Shown here piece after piece: positions 58,029-64,000 of a stretch of DNA of 64,000 nucleotides. Source of the stretch: Chlamydia ibidis 10-1398/6 (GTDB taxonomy: Bacteria > Chlamydiota > Chlamydiia > Chlamydiales > Chlamydiaceae); assembly GCF_000454725.1 (NCBI RefSeq), contig NZ_APJW01000002.1, positions 124,001 through 188,000 of the forward strand. Direction: 5' to 3'. The notes beneath the pieces are model-generated. The model worked only from the letters and a program-made list of their open reading frames with translations. It did not search any database and was not told the DNA's origin. A program made the position numbers and the translations under genes. The first letter of the stretch is position 1; the number at the start of each line of letters is the position of its first letter.

Positions 58029-59588
58029 TTATGAAAGTGACAGACGTGAACATCTTTTTTTTGGATGCACAGATCGAGACCAATTCGTCCATCTTAGCTC
58101 TGCTACAGAATCCGATCCTGGTTGAAGAGTAAGTACACACTCTCCTGACTCTAAGTCATATTTTCTTACTTGCTTCTCCTCTTTATAAGACACAGGATCT
58201 GCAATAACAATTGGACAGCCGCATATCTCACTAAGATAACTAGAAAACTCTATATCGTTTTTATTAATTCCGTGGGTGCTTAATTCTGACCATGTAAGCA
58301 ATAATAGTTCTTGAGAAAAGTTATTGAACGCATCAAACGGCAAACATATAGCATGCGGAAGATCTGGGTTATAGAATAAACCTCCAAGGGATTTCATCCA
58401 TTTTGATAATCTATTCCCTCCTGCTCCTATTGTCAAATCTTGCAAAGTTAGAAGTTGATCTAAAGTAAGAGACCGCAAAAGACGTATCCCAGGCAAAGAA
58501 AACCCGTGCTTCATAAATAAAAGTAGATACTTTGAAAAAAGACTTTCATCAATATCCAGAGCACTAAATTCTGGACTTCTGGAAATATACTGACGATAAC
58601 GAACCAGTAGCTCGCTGATAATACCCCTAACTTGCTCCCAAGAGTCTGTGCTTGAAAAATAAGCGAGCATTTTGTACTCATTATCTGTTAATGCTTCGGC
58701 AAGTATCCAGAAAACAGGGGAAAAAATAGTGATATTCTCGTCTGAAAAACCTAAGCGAGAAACCCAATACGAACAGAGGGACGCTCTAGATTTCCAAGCT
58801 TCTCTAGGAACAGGAGATATCGCAAAACTATTGCTTCCCACAGCACTCCTATCACAAAAGTTTGATAACCACATAAATGGACAATGGGATAACAAAACAT
58901 CTTTAAGCTTCCTTTGATACATAGAAAGAGATTCTGTACTTTCAGCTGCCAGAAACCTAGAAATTCTTGTTATACCAAACTTTCTCAACTTCTCCTTAAG
59001 AGAAGAAGAAGGTAGGACACTTAGTGAGCCAGAAAGTTTAATACGGATAAGCATGTCCATAAACTCCTGGAACTCTTCAAAATTAAGATTTTGCTCTATT
59101 AGCAAATCTCCTATAACTTTCGGGAAGTTATCTAGAAAAATTGCTAATAGATCTTGAGAAATAACCGTAAATCCCCCTCCTGTATCCCCTTCTTGTATGT
59201 TACTTAACATTGTTTGAGTAGCTATTTGGTGGACTTTATCATCGCCTTTGTCCTGTTGTCGAAGCTGATACTTTCTAAATAATAGGATATGAGAAATAAG
59301 TTTAATAACCAAAGCTACAATTACAGGAATAACCAGAAGATATCCGGGTATCTTCATACAACTTTTCACGCAAGAAAACTCTGAATTAACTACTTTGCAA
59401 TATAACTCCCCTTTCTCAGACTGATCTACTACTTGAATTTTAGCACCACGAATACTAAGAAAATCGTCAACACATCCCACTATTTTCTCTAAAAGCACTG
59501 ACCGGCCTAAAGATACTTTTCTCTCTAAATATGCAGGAGAAAACGATATTGATTTGGAAAAATAGAGGTCTACTGCTTTACACGTCAT
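58029..59588 (-). CDS. DUF648-like module fused to a DUF1389-like domain
   Basis: This 519-residue protein joins two chlamydial families. Residues 1-110 are the shared N-terminal module (Asp41 in CVDDFL, hydrophobic helix 78-104, Pro88 in VIPVIVALVIKL). Residues about 170-450 match the DUF1389-type protein at 32579-33838 in order: FPKVIGDLLIEQNL, SHCPFMWLSNFCDRS, FWILAEALTDNEYKMLAYFS, and HGFSLPGIRLLRSLTLDQ. The C-terminal 60 residues are unrelated. Both parts lack known function. The fusion suggests that the N-terminal module targets diverse soluble domains to a membrane, probably that of the inclusion. Confidence 0.65.
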   Translation of the reverse strand: MTCKAVDLYFSKSISFSPAYLERKVSLGRSVLLEKIVGCVDDFLSIRGAKIQVVDQSEKGELYCKVVNSEFSCVKSCMKIPGYLLVIPVIVALVIKLISHILLFRKYQLRQQDKGDDKVHQIATQTMLSNIQEGDTGGGFTVISQDLLAIFLDNFPKVIGDLLIEQNLNFEEFQEFMDMLIRIKLSGSLSVLPSSSLKEKLRKFGITRISRFLAAESTESLSMYQRKLKDVLLSHCPFMWLSNFCDRSAVGSNSFAISPVPREAWKSRASLCSYWVSRLGFSDENITIFSPVFWILAEALTDNEYKMLAYFSSTDSWEQVRGIISELLVRYRQYISRSPEFSALDIDESLFSKYLLLFMKHGFSLPGIRLLRSLTLDQLLTLQDLTIGAGGNRLSKWMKSLGGLFYNPDLPHAICLPFDAFNNFSQELLLLTWSELSTHGINKNDIEFSSYLSEICGCPIVIADPVSYKEEKQVRKYDLESGECVLTLQPGSDSVAELRWTNWSRSVHPKKRCSRLSLS

Positions 59589-59618
59589 AAGATCTTTCCC
59601 CCAAAAAAATAGAATTAT

Positions 59619-60503
59619 CTAAACAAAATCCTTTTCCATTAACACTCCAACATGTTCTCCTAAAGAAAACATAGTTTGATGGATAGAAAAGGTTTCTACA
59701 CCGACAATCCCTAAGATCGGATTTGTTTTGCTTTCTTCCTTGATAAGATTTTCCACCTCTTCTTGAGTCGCACCATTTCTAACCGGTATACCCATTAAAA
59801 AATTAACAGTAGCATCTAATCTAGTCCGGCATACATCACAAGTTCTAGTTGATGATGAAATGATGTCTTGATCACCGCTATCCCATATATGTAAACGACC
59901 AGGGTAATGGATGAAACTGCATCCAGGAATGCCTGTTAATCTAAATTCAATAGGTTGGGTGCTATTTTTTTTAGGCAAATCCTTAATAAGGATTCCTCTA
60001 TTTGCATACTCCTCCTGACTAGCACAACCTCGCGAACACAAAAGTTCAGTAGATGTAATCAATAGGGAACGCTGTTCTTGAGATAATCTAGGAAGCGTAA
60101 GAAACTTCTCCAAGATTTCCGTCCGAGTTAAGGGAACCGGGATGCAGGGTTCTATCCTAGGAACAACAGGAGCTATTATTTCTTGAGTCTTTCCTGAATA
60201 TTTTAGATAGAGATACACCCTGACAATGATTTTTAATATTAAGGCAATAATCACTGGGACGATAAGAACAACTAAAAGTGCTTTTAGACATAGAGAAGTT
60301 ATTGATTCAACTTTTTTGAATCTTTCATACGATAACTCTCCGTCTTTCCCTAAAGATTTTATTTCTACACCCTGTGAACTTTGAATAAGTAAATTATCCA
60401 CATGCCCGGATAATCTCTCTAAACAAGTAGGTTTTTTGGATTGTGTCATTTCATTTAAACACTGTCGAGAAAACCGTAGTGGGGTAAAGAAATTCACACT
60501 CAT
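59619..60503 (-). CDS. DUF648-like chlamydial protein, 294 aa
   Basis: This protein has the shared module in clear form: FTPLRFSRQ start, GHVDNLL with Asp36, the linker GVEIKSLGKDGELSYE, and the helix at about 71-100 with Pro83 in IVPVIIALILKIIVR. The soluble part contains CDVCRTRLDATVNFLMG near residue 228 and has several cysteines. It lies 30 bp upstream of the fusion gene on the same strand, so they probably share a transcript. The function is unknown. Confidence 0.63.
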   Translation of the reverse strand: MSVNFFTPLRFSRQCLNEMTQSKKPTCLERLSGHVDNLLIQSSQGVEIKSLGKDGELSYERFKKVESITSLCLKALLVVLIVPVIIALILKIIVRVYLYLKYSGKTQEIIAPVVPRIEPCIPVPLTRTEILEKFLTLPRLSQEQRSLLITSTELLCSRGCASQEEYANRGILIKDLPKKNSTQPIEFRLTGIPGCSFIHYPGRLHIWDSGDQDIISSSTRTCDVCRTRLDATVNFLMGIPVRNGATQEEVENLIKEESKTNPILGIVGVETFSIHQTMFSLGEHVGVLMEKDFV

Positions 60504-60650
60504 AAAAACCTCTAAACCTCTTATTTACAATAAATAATATGGAAAGATTCTAATCTATCCCAAGTTTTTCAACTATACTTTTCCAAAAGCGTATTTTAAT
60601 AAAAATCTTAACAAAAGTAAGATTGTTGAAAATAAGAGGTTTTTCAATAA

Positions 60651-64000
<3,350 letters not shown>

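Overview
The window is from an obligate intracellular Chlamydia, most likely of the former Chlamydophila group (C. pneumoniae / C. psittaci / C. caviae relatives). This rests on low GC, core gene runs that match chlamydial synteny as I remember it (mgtE; gadC-dhnA beside an Inc gene; gyrB-gyrA-tmk-holB; ubiA-ubiX-yitT-surE; rpmG-lolE-lolD; rplM-rpsI-nlpC-adk; kdsB-pyrG-yqgF-zwf-pgl; tauB-dsbG-dsbB), and many proteins with the paired hydrophobic helices typical of chlamydial inclusion membrane (Inc) proteins. Species is not assigned. No rRNA, insertion sequence, integrase or CRISPR array was seen.

Layout. 1-7.2 kb: Mg2+ transporter MgtE (cut by the window edge), two Inc-type genes, a GadC-type antiporter and class I aldolase DhnA. 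7.3-16.6 kb: a complete methionine ABC importer (MetNIQ), then a DUF721 protein, gyrase, thymidylate kinase and DNA polymerase delta prime. 16.6-21.6 kb: an esterase, TsaC/Sua5, an M19 dipeptidase and two Inc genes. 21.8-27.1 kb: UbiA-type prenyltransferase, UbiX, YitT, SurE, TtcA, a SEC-C protein and four tRNAs (Asp, Val, Thr, Tyr). 27.2-29.9 kb: a tightly coupled three-gene operon beside the tRNA pair, encoding paralogous proteins built like phage tail fibres with a beta-rich head. 30.1-36.6 kb: L33, LolC/E, LolD, a DUF1389-type protein, L13, S9, NlpC/P60 and adenylate kinase. 36.8-39.1 kb: two tandem paralogous Inc-type proteins whose C-terminal tails carry PPxY motifs, one also carrying PTAP. 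39.2-49.7 kb: pentose phosphate, CTP and Kdo synthesis genes, tRNA-Ala and tRNA-Ile, an orphan TauB-type ATPase, an Inc gene and the DsbG/DsbB disulfide pair. From 49.7 kb on, past dsbB, the content is what is known as the chlamydial plasticity zone: a queuine salvage pair (yhhQ plus a frameshifted tgt) bracketed by two paralogous small membrane proteins, several Inc genes, four proteins sharing one N-terminal membrane module (DUF648-like), and the end of a very large toxin-like ORF that leaves the window.

How it works together. The core genes support replication, translation, cell envelope and carbon metabolism. The accessory genes mostly look aimed at the host: Inc proteins placed on the inclusion membrane, possible host-motif mimics (PTAP/PPxY; a SUMO-interacting-like motif), a candidate adhesin/fibre operon and a toxin. 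The strongest leads for something undescribed are the PTAP/PPxY Inc pair, the tail-fibre-like operon, the single-base frameshift in an A8 tract of tgt, and the DUF648-DUF1389 fusion. Locus names from C. trachomatis or C. pneumoniae are from memory and were not checked by search.
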